IMG/VR virus record: IMGVR_UViG_3300003894_000017
Location: 1 to 30,923 of that record
Direction: 5' to 3' (one strand)
DNA: 30,923 nt
Source: a virus
Positions 6,841-16,257 of this stretch are shown here, one piece after another (positions within the stretch are counted from its first letter, which is position 1; each line of letters opens with the position of its first letter). The notes under the pieces were generated by a model that saw only the letters and a list, made by a program, of their open reading frames with translations, was not told where the DNA came from and did no database searches. The position numbers were made by a program, and so were the translations under genes.

Positions 6841-8031
6841 TCAGCGCTTTACAGTTCTAGAAAGAGCGGCATAATATCCAGCCATGCTGGAATCCATACC
6901 CTCTAGAATTGTAGGAGCGAGAGGCTCAGCGGATTCATCCAGGTATTGTGCATTTTGAGCAACTTGTTGAAGGGCATGTTGTCCACCAACAAATGACTCC
7001 TTTAGGATGTTGAGCTTCTCACGATAGTTTTCTTCACTTTCAAACTCAACACTCTCGGCTAGACCGGCAAGCTTATCCTTTGCTGTCTCTGAGAGATCCC
7101 AGGAGACATCAGATAGAACAGCTTGACGCTGGAAACCGGACATTTGAGAAGCGAGAACCACATTGGCCTCGATTTGCTCATTGAGTTTGTCTTCCATATC
7201 ATCAAGTTTTTCGACCATTGATTCAAAGATGTCATACTTCTCGTCGGGAAGGGTGACATAATGGTCTTCAAATAGTGATCTAAGACCACCCATAAAGCTC
7301 TCAGAGAGCTCGTTACGGATGCCATTTTCGACCACTAGTTTGTTCTCCTCTAGCCATTGGTTAGAGGTGTAGTTAAGGAACTGCTCAACTTTCTGAGCAA
7401 TTTCAGTAACTTCACTCTCAAAACGTGAGGAGAATTCTTCCTCCAATCTGGCAACTTCCAGTTGAAGCTTTTGGTTTAGAGCACTTTCGAAGATGACTTT
7501 AGCCTTGGCCTTAAAGTCATCGGAAGCGTTCTGTGCATCGGCGAGTTCACTAAGTGACTCACCGGCAGTATCGTCGATTTGTGTATGCTCATAGGTCTTC
7601 TTCTGACCTACAGTACGACGAGTTGTTCCGGCGGGTCCGCCGAGATTTGAAGCAGGGTTATGGCTGCTATCAAATTTCTTGCCAGGGCCAGTATTACCGC
7701 CAGGGACTACATCACCAGAAATTTTATCTTCAGGACCAGATGTAGTCTTCTTTGTTCCGTCATGGTTTGCATTGCCGGGAATGACATCTCCAGTTAAACC
7801 AGCAGGCATACCATCAGCAGATCCGCCGCCACCACCGGGTGCAGTTGCCTTACCGGTGCCTCTGAGATTTAACTTGGCAGAGTCGTCATCGGGCATGTAA
7901 TCATGAGGTGTTGGTCCACCAACGTCAGTCGTAGACTGACCGGGAACTAATGATGTTGGTACGAGTGTTTGCATTGGTTCTGCGGCAGAACCATTTGCAT
8001 TCACTTGGGTACGAGATTGAGGAGATGCCAT
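6841..8031 (-). CDS. 22: Prohead core scaffold protein gp22
   Basis: 396 aa between gp21 and gp23, the position of T4 gp22, which forms the internal scaffold of the prohead and is degraded by gp21. Residues about 160-340 are highly charged and helical (KAKVIFESALNQKLQLEVAR; EKLDDMEDKLNEQIEANVVL), fitting a scaffold rod. The N-terminal third (about 20-145) is low-complexity and Gly/Pro-rich, with two similar stretches (GDVIPGN and GDVVPGG). Two CTAAATA elements lie ahead of the start. Identification rests on position and scaffold character rather than catalytic motifs. Confidence 0.88.
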   Translation of the reverse strand: MASPQSRTQVNANGSAAEPMQTLVPTSLVPGQSTTDVGGPTPHDYMPDDDSAKLNLRGTGKATAPGGGGGSADGMPAGLTGDVIPGNANHDGTKKTTSGPEDKISGDVVPGGNTGPGKKFDSSHNPASNLGGPAGTTRRTVGQKKTYEHTQIDDTAGESLSELADAQNASDDFKAKAKVIFESALNQKLQLEVARLEEEFSSRFESEVTEIAQKVEQFLNYTSNQWLEENKLVVENGIRNELSESFMGGLRSLFEDHYVTLPDEKYDIFESMVEKLDDMEDKLNEQIEANVVLASQMSGFQRQAVLSDVSWDLSETAKDKLAGLAESVEFESEENYREKLNILKESFVGGQHALQQVAQNAQYLDESAEPLAPTILEGMDSSMAGYYAALSRTVKR

Positions 8032-8054
8032 TTGTCGTAACTCTAATTTCCAGT

Positions 8055-8061
8055 TATTTAG
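8055..8061 (-). promoter_or_regulatory. T4-type late promoter element (CTAAATA), proximal of two
   Basis: CTAAATA on the minus strand, 24 nt ahead of the gp22 start. A second copy lies 14 bp further upstream (8069-8075). Confidence 0.5.
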
Positions 8062-8068
8062 TCGTAGT

Positions 8069-8075
8069 TATTTAG
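8069..8075 (-). promoter_or_regulatory. T4-type late promoter element (CTAAATA), distal of two
   Basis: Second CTAAATA ahead of gp22, 38 nt from the start codon. Tandem late elements suit high scaffold and capsid expression. Confidence 0.45.
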
Positions 8076-8081
8076 AAATAC

Positions 8082-8117
8082 CTTAAGTTGACCGTTTTTA
8101 ATTACGGAAAACTCAAG
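8082..8117 (-). other. Imperfect hairpin between gp21 and gp22
   Basis: An outer arm cttaagtt (8082-8089) pairs with aactcaag (8110-8117) with one mismatch, and an inner CCGT/ACGG pair closes an AT-rich loop. It overlaps the gp21 stop codon. There is no T-tract, so an mRNA processing or attenuation role is only a guess. Confidence 0.3.
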
Positions 8118-8754
8118 ACATTAATAAGTTATGGAAACTGTTTAGAACTTCTTCTTCCAGTTCCCATGGTGCACAATTGTTTAGTCTCTGTTGTGCAAGA
8201 GAAACTTCTTGTTCTTTTAGAAGTCCGTTGTCCCAGATCCATTCTTTTCCTTCCATAATGCCTTGAACGAAAGCGTCCGGAGCAGAGGGATCTGCAACAA
8301 TGTCAGCAGCAGTAGCCAACATGAAGTCTTCACCAACATAATTAATACCGTTCTTTTTGACGAGTGATCCCATTCCACGAGATGATACCCCGAGTGTGAC
8401 ACCATCATTTAAAAGAGCACCAGCAATACGACCCATAGGTGTTTCTAGGATCTTTGCCTTTCCGGTGAAGTTGGATCCTTCCTGACATAATGAGGTGATT
8501 TTGTGAGACACCCTGTCAAGATTGACTGTTGGTCCGTCGGGGTGACCCAACTCCCCCATAGCACGGTTCTTAACGATATACTCCGTGTTGTAACGATCAA
8601 CTTCTTTAGCAAGAATACGAGATTCGTAAATCCTACCATTCCGATTCTTGATATCTCCCTGCAAAAAAGTACCCTCGATGTAGAACGACTTCTTACCATT
8701 CTTTTCTTCTGTTAGTACTCTGACTGATTCGATTTCTTCTCTAATCAGCTTCAT
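8113..8754 (-). CDS. 21: Prohead protease gp21
   Basis: 213 aa, matching T4 gp21 (212 aa), the serine protease that matures the prohead by cleaving gp22, gp23 and internal proteins after Glu. The catalytic histidine is in GELGHPDG (H71) and the nucleophile in LGVSSRGMGS (S124 or S125), the standard herpes-assemblin-like order His ... Ser. It begins MKLIREEIESVRVLTEEKNG like its relatives. Its ATG overlaps the stop of the upstream core-protein gene (TAATG), indicating coupling. It probably also trims the two putative capsid-targeted proteins encoded between gp16 and gp17. Confidence 0.96.
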   Translation of the reverse strand: MKLIREEIESVRVLTEEKNGKKSFYIEGTFLQGDIKNRNGRIYESRILAKEVDRYNTEYIVKNRAMGELGHPDGPTVNLDRVSHKITSLCQEGSNFTGKAKILETPMGRIAGALLNDGVTLGVSSRGMGSLVKKNGINYVGEDFMLATAADIVADPSAPDAFVQGIMEGKEWIWDNGLLKEQEVSLAQQRLNNCAPWELEEEVLNSFHNLLMS

Positions 8755-8972
8755 TACTCTTCCTCCTCGGATGAATATGGACGTTCATAATTTAATTCTG
8801 ACCCATCCGCCGGCATGTCAACGACAGGAGCAAAGTAATCAGCGGCAATTTGTGGTTTGATTTCACTAATCTTTTCATAAGAACGAGCTAAAAGTTCAGA
8901 GTTTAAAACATCTGAAGCTTCTGCATTCTTACCTTGAACGATAAGATCAATCAATTCTGCAACTCTTGACAT
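8754..8972 (-). CDS. Small prohead core protein (gp67/gp68-like)
   Basis: 72 aa between gp20 and gp21, where T4 has the core proteins gp67 and gp68. The N-terminal helix (MSRVAELIDLIVQGKNAEAS) and the LLARSYEKISEIKPQIAADYF segment match the pattern of small prohead core proteins in T4-like cyanophages; the C-terminus is very acidic (PYSSEEEE), as in T4 gp67. Assigned by position and character, so which of gp67 or gp68 it equals is open. An ATAAATA element lies 23 nt upstream. Confidence 0.72.
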   Translation of the reverse strand: MSRVAELIDLIVQGKNAEASDVLNSELLARSYEKISEIKPQIAADYFAPVVDMPADGSELNYERPYSSEEEE

Positions 8973-8994
8973 AATGATTTGTTTTATATGTGGT

Positions 8995-9001
8995 TATTTA
9001 T
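8995..9001 (-). promoter_or_regulatory. T4-type late promoter element (ATAAATA)
   Basis: ATAAATA on the minus strand between gp20 and the small core protein, 23 nt ahead of its start. It would drive the core-protein/gp21 pair. Confidence 0.5.
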
Positions 9002-9013
9002 AACTATGGTAGT

Positions 9014-10774
9014 TTACATAGGTTTGGTCATAGGACCACCAGGAACAGAACCACCACCATCTACCGGAATATCAGGCATTTGTTGTGAAGGATCCCCGGA
9101 TAAATCCATATCTCCTTCCACATCTGGTTCTGGCATATTACCTTCAGTCGGTGCATCTTCCATACCAGCTTGTTGTAACTGGTTCTGTTGTGCCATTACA
9201 GCTTCTGGATCTGGGATGATACCAACGTTACGTTCGTAAGCAATCTGTTTATCGATCTCTTTGATCTCTCCATCAGTGTAACCAAGTAGGTCGTGACGAA
9301 CTTGATAGACAGAGAAGTACTTACCAAGATAAGGTTCTGCCATTGATGCAAGTTGCATCTTCTGTGTCATCATATCCATCTTTGACATCTCATGATAATG
9401 ATTGTCATAGATGAAGTTGTATGTGATGTGTTCCCTCATGGCATCAAACTCTTTAGGTGATACCACACCTTTGAGAACGAGCTGTGTCTTGAGAATATCT
9501 GTAAAAAGGTATGAGAATTTCTTTCTCATTCTTCCTACAAACTTAGCAAACTTGATTTCATCTCTTGAGACAGAACCGTCATCACCTAACTGCATTCCGT
9601 CTCCACTATCCACACGGGAGTAAGGAACATTCAAGGCACGATATAGTTTCTCTTGGAAATACTTGAGGTCTTCGAGCTCGCCTAAGTTTTGACCACCAGG
9701 AAGAGTTTCAACTTGAGTTCCACGACCACCTTCACGACGAGGGAGCCAATAGTCCTCAAGCATTGACATAAACTTTTTGCTATCACGAATCTCACCAGTG
9801 TTCTGATCATACGTAATCTTCGTACGATACCTTGCCATGGTATCTTTTAGATATTGTTCTGCCTTAGCCTTGGGTAAGTTACCTACGTCAATATAAAAGA
9901 GTCTTCTTTCTGGAGCACGAGCCATACGATAGATAACAATTGCATCCTCCATCCAACGAAGTTGATTCAGTGCCTTACTTGCTTTGTTAAGGTATGACAA
10001 TACATTACCATTGTTACCATCAACAAGACCAGAGGTAATATAAACAACAGAGTCACGGGCAATTCTTACAGTTTGATTATTACCCATGGAGTTCATACCA
10101 CCCATCCCCATATAATTCAATCCCTTTTTGTTATAAAGGAAGTATTCAATGACACGAGCTGGCATTTGTGCTGATGCCTGTCCAAATACCTTAGGTTCTT
10201 TAGCAGAATATGTAGGTCTTGGATTCTTCAACATAGGCTCCGGAAGATTACGATTATATTCACGAACCAGTTTGATCTTCAGAGCATCAATGTTACGGAT
10301 GTCAGTGATACCTCGTTCTGGTTGGTTGAGATCAATAACTTTATGATAAAATAATCTTCCATCAATAAACCAACGACGGAACATCTCATGTGACTTATTG
10401 GTAAAGTCTAATAGGTGTAAGATATAGGCAAACTCTTCTCTAATAATAGTCTTGACTCGTTCCGAAATGTCAAGATTTGATAAGTCAATTGCTACGGGAG
10501 TATCATTAGTATCAGATACAATAGCTTCATTGACGATATCTTCGATGGCACTATCCACTTCTGGATGTAAAGCCATACAACGATAATTACGAATCAGTTC
10601 ATATGTTGCTTGACCCTGGGCATCCAGGGGCATACTATAACCCGTCAGACCACCTGCAGCAACTGTTACGCCGTCATCTGCGTTAGGTGGAACTGGACTA
10701 AACTTCTTTACTTCTTCTAGTTCGTCCTTCTTATATGAAAAGCCGAACAACCTGGGTGGTTGATTTTGAAACAC
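9014..10774 (-). CDS. 20: Portal vertex protein gp20
   Basis: 586 aa (T4 gp20 has 524). It forms the dodecameric portal through which DNA is packaged and to which the neck and tail attach. Typical family stretches are visible: ELIRNYRCMALHPEVDSAIE (about 60-79), then DIVNEAIV, the FRRWFIDGRLFYHKVID region, and PERRLFYIDVGNLPKAKAEQ. The C-terminal 60 residues are Gln/Pro/Asp-rich and variable. The start is a GTG: only one codon lies between it and an in-frame stop upstream, and the next ATG would remove about 48 residues. A terminator and an ATAAATA element directly precede it. Confidence 0.96.
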   Translation of the reverse strand: MFQNQPPRLFGFSYKKDELEEVKKFSPVPPNADDGVTVAAGGLTGYSMPLDAQGQATYELIRNYRCMALHPEVDSAIEDIVNEAIVSDTNDTPVAIDLSNLDISERVKTIIREEFAYILHLLDFTNKSHEMFRRWFIDGRLFYHKVIDLNQPERGITDIRNIDALKIKLVREYNRNLPEPMLKNPRPTYSAKEPKVFGQASAQMPARVIEYFLYNKKGLNYMGMGGMNSMGNNQTVRIARDSVVYITSGLVDGNNGNVLSYLNKASKALNQLRWMEDAIVIYRMARAPERRLFYIDVGNLPKAKAEQYLKDTMARYRTKITYDQNTGEIRDSKKFMSMLEDYWLPRREGGRGTQVETLPGGQNLGELEDLKYFQEKLYRALNVPYSRVDSGDGMQLGDDGSVSRDEIKFAKFVGRMRKKFSYLFTDILKTQLVLKGVVSPKEFDAMREHITYNFIYDNHYHEMSKMDMMTQKMQLASMAEPYLGKYFSVYQVRHDLLGYTDGEIKEIDKQIAYERNVGIIPDPEAVMAQQNQLQQAGMEDAPTEGNMPEPDVEGDMDLSGDPSQQMPDIPVDGGGSVPGGPMTKPM

Positions 10775-10798
10775 GGACTATAATACTGTCTTATGATC

Positions 10799-10805
10799 TA
10801 TTTAT
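10799..10805 (-). promoter_or_regulatory. T4-type late promoter element (ATAAATA)
   Basis: ATAAATA on the minus strand, 25 nt ahead of the GTG start of gp20 and just after the gp19 terminator. Confidence 0.55.
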
Positions 10806-10809
10806 GACA

Positions 10810-10838
10810 TAAAAAAAGGTCTCCCCGAAGGAAGACCT
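10810..10838 (-). terminator. Factor-independent terminator between gp19 and gp20
   Basis: On the minus strand AGGTCTTCC, tetraloop TTCG, GGGAGACCT, then seven T. The nine-pair stem (one G-U) with a UUCG tetraloop is a stable terminator. It ends the tail sheath/tube unit; transcription restarts at the late element at 10799-10805. Confidence 0.9.
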
Positions 10839-10861
10839 GGAAAAAGTATACGGAAAATATA

Positions 10862-11527
10862 TCAAGAGAGTGTCTTTCTGAGATCCTGTACCACTGGAGT
10901 ACCAGTTTCATCATTTGCTGCGACCTTCTTGATGCTAACTTCATCTGCATCTGGACCAGCACCTGACCAGTATTGGACTGCCCATGTACAGGAGTATTCT
11001 GCAATAGTATCATTTGTGCCGAATTCAAGAGCAATATCGCCAATGCTCGTTGGCCATATACCATTCATTTGATATACTTTTAACTGTTTACCTTCACGAT
11101 CTAACTGACGAACAATAGCAGTTCCAAAGTAACCTTCGTCTGCATTTGTTAAATTGTTTGTACCGTCATCAATTTGATTCAGACCTAGAGCATAGTTGTG
11201 GTTTTGAATATACTCTGACCATTTTTCAATAGCATTACGTAGTTTGTAATCAGTATCTGAGAAGATTGTTGTTTCCCAATCAGCAAAGGTTCTGTCACCA
11301 GATACCTTCATCTTACGTCCCCTAAAAGGAACTTCAATAACACCGATCTGTGAACCGGGTAGAGTTGCACCTTTTACAAGGAAGATACTTTTTTGGGTTA
11401 AATCTTGAAGATCGACTCGAAGAATTGCGGGGAAGGTGATTGAAACCTCAAACATGGTGGGGCGAACCCCACCATTTGCTAAATTGGATTTAAATTCTTC
11501 AATAGACCTTTTGGATGTGTACACCAT
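10862..11527 (-). CDS. 19: Tail tube protein gp19
   Basis: 221 aa, larger than T4 gp19 (163 aa) but within the range of cyanophage tube proteins. It stacks as hexamer rings inside the sheath. Typical pattern: N-terminal NLANGGVRPTMFEVSITFPA (about 16-35), GATLPGSQIGVIEVPFRGRK (about 53-72), DRTFADWETTIFSDTDYKLR (about 78-97), and the C-terminal EYSCTWAVQYW strand. An AGAGGTAA ribosome site precedes the start. It follows gp18 after 35 nt with no clear late element of its own, so it is probably co-transcribed with the sheath gene. Confidence 0.95.
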   Translation of the reverse strand: MVYTSKRSIEEFKSNLANGGVRPTMFEVSITFPAILRVDLQDLTQKSIFLVKGATLPGSQIGVIEVPFRGRKMKVSGDRTFADWETTIFSDTDYKLRNAIEKWSEYIQNHNYALGLNQIDDGTNNLTNADEGYFGTAIVRQLDREGKQLKVYQMNGIWPTSIGDIALEFGTNDTIAEYSCTWAVQYWSGAGPDADEVSIKKVAANDETGTPVVQDLRKTLS

Positions 11528-11562
11528 AGTTGTTACCTCTTAGTTGGTTGTTTTATAAAATT

Positions 11563-14500
11563 TTAGCCAGCGTTAGGTCTTCTGAAGAGACCAACCTGTT
11601 CACCGAATGAAGCACCAGTCTTCGTGGCAACAAACGTAAGTTGTACGAAGTTGATGGAACGATTAGGCTTGATGTAGAAGTCAGCAATGAACTCGTTACG
11701 ATCAATAACCTCAGGTGTGTTGTTGGACTCGTCACAAACCACGAGGAAGTCAGTCAGACCTCTCTTAGACTGAATGTCTCTGAGGAAGGGGTTGACATTG
11801 TTCTTGAAGTTTATACGGGTTAGAGGATCGTTGAACTCGAAGAGTACCGTTCTTGCAACTTTTTGAATCTGCTTCTCAAGGAAAAGGAAGAGTCTTCTTA
11901 CGTTGATTCTGCTGAAGGCAGAAGTGAAGGCGAGAGCTGTCTTGTCTCCATATAGAACGGTTCCTTCTCCGGGGAAGGTAACAACAGGGTTGACACGAGA
12001 GGTGAATAGATCGTCACGTTGTGACTTGTTGGGGTTGAATCCAAGTTTCACAACATTCTTGATCTGACCACGAACCAAACCAGCAGGAGAGAAGAATGGC
12101 TGTGATACGAGTGAAGTTTGTACAATCGTTCCGGCAACGTCAGCATTCAATGGATAGTAATCGAAACGATCATTGAAACGATCGTAACTATACTTGTAAC
12201 CACTGTCAATGATTGCATAAGATGAAGATGCTAGTTGGTCTGCCCAGGTGATGATTCTTCTACCAATTTCAGAAGCGTTGATTGGTTCAACGGCAGCAGA
12301 TTTTGGAGGAGACACTAGAGCCACACAGGTCTTAAGCTGTTCAGCTAGAGAGATAATGAAGTTGGCCTTAGCAACCGCAGGTGCAAAATCATTTTGAATG
12401 CTTGACTGTAGTGAGCTTTCAGAGAAAACATCAGCTGGTCCTTGTAGGATGTAGTCAAGGTCAGATAGGTTATCGGTGATTACTTTATTGTAACCGACTT
12501 GAATCTCACCAAATGTGGCCTTGAGGTTATCTACACCACCCTTGAGTAGGTAAGGTACATCAACCTTGCTGTTGATGTTGTTTGTATCGACAGCTCCGAA
12601 ACGAGGCATGAGATACTGACATCTGACTCCGGCACCGATTGGAGTTCCAGGAGGAGCCAATACAATGTTAGATGGATTGATGTCCATTGTCTCTAACTGA
12701 GCGTTAGAGTAAATATATTCATTGTTATTGTTGAGAAGATCCTGATAGAAGTTATCAGATCCTTCAACGTTCTTAGCCCCACGTAACTTGGAGGCTAATA
12801 GATACTCATTGAGGATAGTTCCCTTTCCGCCAGGTAGTCCGACAGCCTGTGTGAACTCACCAGTTGCATCATAAACAATCAAGTTAAGTTCGTCATTGCT
12901 GGCGCCCTTATTCTGAGCGTCGAATGATGTTCCAGGACGTGGAGCGAAGTTAGACCAGGGGATACCTTCGAAGGCAATCTGTTTGGAGTACCAATCGTCG
13001 GCAGCATTGATGGTGAATACTCGGATACCGTCATTAATATAATCAATACTTAGATTAGGTCTGTAGGATATAACCCACTTCTCTTCTCTAGAATTCCATA
13101 TCAATTCTGCTCCAAGAGAAGCAGGTCCACTTACGAATACTGCGTTACCTTCCTCATCTACGATGGGAACACCCACGGCATCTAGTGCACGTGTGGTTGA
13201 CCTAACAACATCTCCATCATTAGGACGTGCCTTCCAGCCCCAAGAAATACCTTGGTTTCTGGTGTATTGGGCAGGAGCAAAGATGGTGTTAATCTTGAGG
13301 TTGTTATCAATCAATTGGTTATAGTATAGATGTACACCCTCTGCGTAGGTGTTGAGAACTCTACCTACATAAGTCTCATTTCTTACAAGAACTTCATCAT
13401 CTACTCTGAAGTTGATAGGAGTGAGACCAGCATTGTCGGTGATCAACATCACACGAGCAGCAGCTGCACTTACATCCATAACAAGTCCAATTGGAACTCT
13501 ATCGATACCCTCAAAAGGTCTCATAGGACCAGTGATGATATCACCACGCTTGACGACGTCATCGTCAATATCGAATGGGATTGGATCAATAACAAGAAGT
13601 TCCCATTCTTGAATAGATGTATCTAGGACAAAGGGACTTACGATGTCTACCTCATATACGATTGTAGAATCCTTAACTCCTACTCTCTTTCCAAATGTGA
13701 ATTGAGCAGATCTAGAGGCATCATCTGCTCTCTTCCAAGGACCTTCACTTGTATCGTAGATACCGTTCTCAACAGGATTCTCCTGATCCTTGAGTAGAAC
13801 TCTGCTGTTATCAGTAATTGTTCCGTCAAGAGTTTCAGTAGGATCTTCGGCACCAACCTCAAGATTAAGTTGATTGAATTCCTTGTCCTGACTCATATCA
13901 GTAAGTGTTTGAGTTCTTAGATTTTCATCATGGAACTCAAAGAAGTCAGGTGCATACCCACCTTCTGTTACACGAACATACTTGAATTGTCTGAACTCAG
14001 TTGCCTCGTCGGCATCAACTGCACGAGTCCAAGGACCCATGCTATTAACAACATAGATACCATTATCTCTGCTTGATGTACCACCATTATCCCAGTTTGT
14101 AGTAGCTCCAGTGATTAGAACTCTCATGCTGTCGAGAAGTTCAACACCATCAGCTGTTATCACATTAGCCTTGTTACCATCAGTCCCAATTAATTCATTA
14201 CCATCCTCATCAAGACCGTTGAGGAATCTTTCGAATGTGATATCCTCTTCGAGGCCAGTAAGAGCTTCGCGGGTGTTAATAAAGAGCTGATCATTATCGG
14301 TTAGAGATACACCTGTATATGTCCAGAATGTATCAGAGTTGTCCTGACCAATTCCAGATTGTACTCTTGCAACTCTATTGGTGTCAAATTGATCAAAGGC
14401 AAGATCACCACCAAATCTTCTCCATCCCTCACTTGTTGCTATCCAAATACCATTCTGAGTTGCATCAGCTTGGTCTTTGATTAGAACAATGTCATCCTCG

Positions 14501-16227
14501 GTGACTGCATAACCGTCAATCTCAACTCCGATAGCATCTGCATCCTCAGAAAGATTGATTCCGTCTACCTCAATATCATTACCAGCAACGTCCTTAGATA
14601 CATATGATTCATCACCATTTGTTGCAACAACAACGGTTTGCAATCTCCATCTCGTGACATCATTGTTTCTGATTAGAGAATTGAGATCTACTTCAGTTCC
14701 AACTGAATCGTTATATGTAACTGTGTCTGTGGTGATTACGGCATTAACATCAATCCACTGGTCACGGGGCTTGATTCTTTCAGATAGATCAAGAGATTCT
14801 GCCGGAATGATATTATTTGGATCAGATTCATCGGCGCTACGGGATACTAGATCGACTTCGGGTTCGAAGAATTGAATCTCAGGAGAATCATCTAGGCTAG
14901 GATTATTATTTCCTAGGTATTCAAATACCTTGTCTTTGTTGGTATCACCTTCGTTAACAAGAACTCTCTTTCCGGTTGTGAAGTTTCCACCACGATCAGC
15001 GTTATCAGCTCTCAACCAATCGAGAGGTCTACCGTTAGGATCAAATCCTCTTACGAGGTAGATTCCGTTTTGAGTTGGATTTTCCTGTCTCCAGATTAGA
15101 ACACGATCACCAGATACAGCCAATACACCATCAACAAATTGCTCACCTCTGAGGGGAACATCGATACTAGCTACATCTTGATCGCTACTAGTGGCTAGTC
15201 TTACAGGAGCAAAAGAACCGGAAGTTGTATTTGCAGGATCTACCTCAATATAGACATACTCGCCTAGTTGTTCACCAGGGCCTAGTATACTCTTGTCGAA
15301 TCTGGCAGACATGTCACCGGTATACTTGTCAGAATCTTCATTGACAATAATCTTACCGGCATCTAAGACTTGACTGATTACATGACCAGATCTAGAGTTG
15401 TATGTAAGCTGATAATCAGCACCACTATCGATAACGGCAATACCAATACCATTACCCCATGCTCCGGGATCTTTAGAGATGAAACGGGCATTAGGGACAA
15501 CAACCATTAGTTGTCCGAATTCGGCAGGGTTGCCATCAAGTCCACGACTTTGGATGACATTCACACGACTGCCATCAGAATAACCTTTACCAGTTTCTGA
15601 AATCTTGGCAGATAGAATTTCTCCCGTTCTTTCATCAGCAACGATGTCAACTCTCAAACCACCTTCACCACCCACCGCAAGTCCTTTAGCGGTTCTGTAG
15701 TTTTGGCCACCATCAATAATCTTTACAGACTGGGGAATAGTTCCTAGGTTGATTACAGACTGACCAGATGTTGCTGTAAGGAACTGAGTCTCATTCTTGA
15801 TATAAGCGTTAGACTGGAATAACTCGTTAGGAGTGTATCTTAGACCAGTGTTAGGGTTGATTTTTCCTTCTAGGGATTTATCTAGGAAGAAGTTATCAAC
15901 GGCATTCTTCATTGTTTGGAAGTTGCCGGCTTCGTTACCAGATCCATCTCCTACGGAGTCATCCACACGAACAACATAACATTGTCCACTATACTCTAGG
16001 AAATTATCAACTGTATACCAGTACTCATCCTGGTTAAATTCAATTTGGGGCTTACCAAATACGGTAAGAAGTTGTTGTTCGTCAATAATTTTTACGACTT
16101 CATCAACAGGACCTCTCTGGAATGGACCTGCTAAGAAAGCATTATTATTAATAGTTGCGTCAGGCGTTCCTCTAGTAAGGTCCACCTCCTGGATAACTAC
16201 TCCAGGTGATGCGGTCTTAATAACCAT
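11563..16227 (-). CDS. 18: Giant tail sheath protein gp18 with inserted repeat domains
   Basis: 1554 aa; T4 gp18 has 659, so this sheath subunit is more than twice the standard size. The N-terminal sheath signature (MVIKTASPGVVIQEVDLTRG, then NAFLAGPFQRGPVDEVVKI) and the C-terminal contractile core (about 1130-1554, including SYAIIDSGYKYSYDRFNDRF and NPFLRDIQSKRGLTDFLVVC) are conserved. Between them lie extra domains: a GxGY-type beta segment (about 168-248) related to one in gp13, and four divergent copies of an R-V-L-I/L-x-x-Q-x-x-x-x-x-N-G-I-Y/W ... W-x-R-A domain (about 360-455, 575-655, 695-770, 805-877). These would lie on the outer surface of the sheath. Two late elements and an AGGAG site precede it. 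Confidence 0.93.
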   Translation of the reverse strand: MVIKTASPGVVIQEVDLTRGTPDATINNNAFLAGPFQRGPVDEVVKIIDEQQLLTVFGKPQIEFNQDEYWYTVDNFLEYSGQCYVVRVDDSVGDGSGNEAGNFQTMKNAVDNFFLDKSLEGKINPNTGLRYTPNELFQSNAYIKNETQFLTATSGQSVINLGTIPQSVKIIDGGQNYRTAKGLAVGGEGGLRVDIVADERTGEILSAKISETGKGYSDGSRVNVIQSRGLDGNPAEFGQLMVVVPNARFISKDPGAWGNGIGIAVIDSGADYQLTYNSRSGHVISQVLDAGKIIVNEDSDKYTGDMSARFDKSILGPGEQLGEYVYIEVDPANTTSGSFAPVRLATSSDQDVASIDVPLRGEQFVDGVLAVSGDRVLIWRQENPTQNGIYLVRGFDPNGRPLDWLRADNADRGGNFTTGKRVLVNEGDTNKDKVFEYLGNNNPSLDDSPEIQFFEPEVDLVSRSADESDPNNIIPAESLDLSERIKPRDQWIDVNAVITTDTVTYNDSVGTEVDLNSLIRNNDVTRWRLQTVVVATNGDESYVSKDVAGNDIEVDGINLSEDADAIGVEIDGYAVTEDDIVLIKDQADATQNGIWIATSEGWRRFGGDLAFDQFDTNRVARVQSGIGQDNSDTFWTYTGVSLTDNDQLFINTREALTGLEEDITFERFLNGLDEDGNELIGTDGNKANVITADGVELLDSMRVLITGATTNWDNGGTSSRDNGIYVVNSMGPWTRAVDADEATEFRQFKYVRVTEGGYAPDFFEFHDENLRTQTLTDMSQDKEFNQLNLEVGAEDPTETLDGTITDNSRVLLKDQENPVENGIYDTSEGPWKRADDASRSAQFTFGKRVGVKDSTIVYEVDIVSPFVLDTSIQEWELLVIDPIPFDIDDDVVKRGDIITGPMRPFEGIDRVPIGLVMDVSAAAARVMLITDNAGLTPINFRVDDEVLVRNETYVGRVLNTYAEGVHLYYNQLIDNNLKINTIFAPAQYTRNQGISWGWKARPNDGDVVRSTTRALDAVGVPIVDEEGNAVFVSGPASLGAELIWNSREEKWVISYRPNLSIDYINDGIRVFTINAADDWYSKQIAFEGIPWSNFAPRPGTSFDAQNKGASNDELNLIVYDATGEFTQAVGLPGGKGTILNEYLLASKLRGAKNVEGSDNFYQDLLNNNNEYIYSNAQLETMDINPSNIVLAPPGTPIGAGVRCQYLMPRFGAVDTNNINSKVDVPYLLKGGVDNLKATFGEIQVGYNKVITDNLSDLDYILQGPADVFSESSLQSSIQNDFAPAVAKANFIISLAEQLKTCVALVSPPKSAAVEPINASEIGRRIITWADQLASSSYAIIDSGYKYSYDRFNDRFDYYPLNADVAGTIVQTSLVSQPFFSPAGLVRGQIKNVVKLGFNPNKSQRDDLFTSRVNPVVTFPGEGTVLYGDKTALAFTSAFSRINVRRLFLFLEKQIQKVARTVLFEFNDPLTRINFKNNVNPFLRDIQSKRGLTDFLVVCDESNNTPEVIDRNEFIADFYIKPNRSINFVQLTFVATKTGASFGEQVGLFRRPNAG
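13588..15210 (-). repeat. Four tandem 'NGIY' domain repeats inside gp18
   Basis: At protein level the cores are DRVLIWRQENPTQNGIYLVR, DIVLIKDQADATQNGIWIAT, a degenerate copy SMRVLITGATTNWDNGG followed by DNGIYVV, and SRVLLKDQENPVENGIYDTS. Each is followed by a W-x-R segment and a V-x-V strand (for example GPWTRAVDADEATEFRQF; GPWKRADDASRSAQFTFGKR). This domain type occurs as repeats in other phage virion proteins. DNA identity between copies is low, so the duplications are old. Confidence 0.8.
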
Positions 16228-16257
16228 GTTTGCTCCTGAATATACGATATTCAGTTT

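Noticed and set aside
14555-14875. Plus-strand open frame of 106 codons inside gp18
   Set aside because: Shadow of the gp18 repeat region with no independent signal or family.
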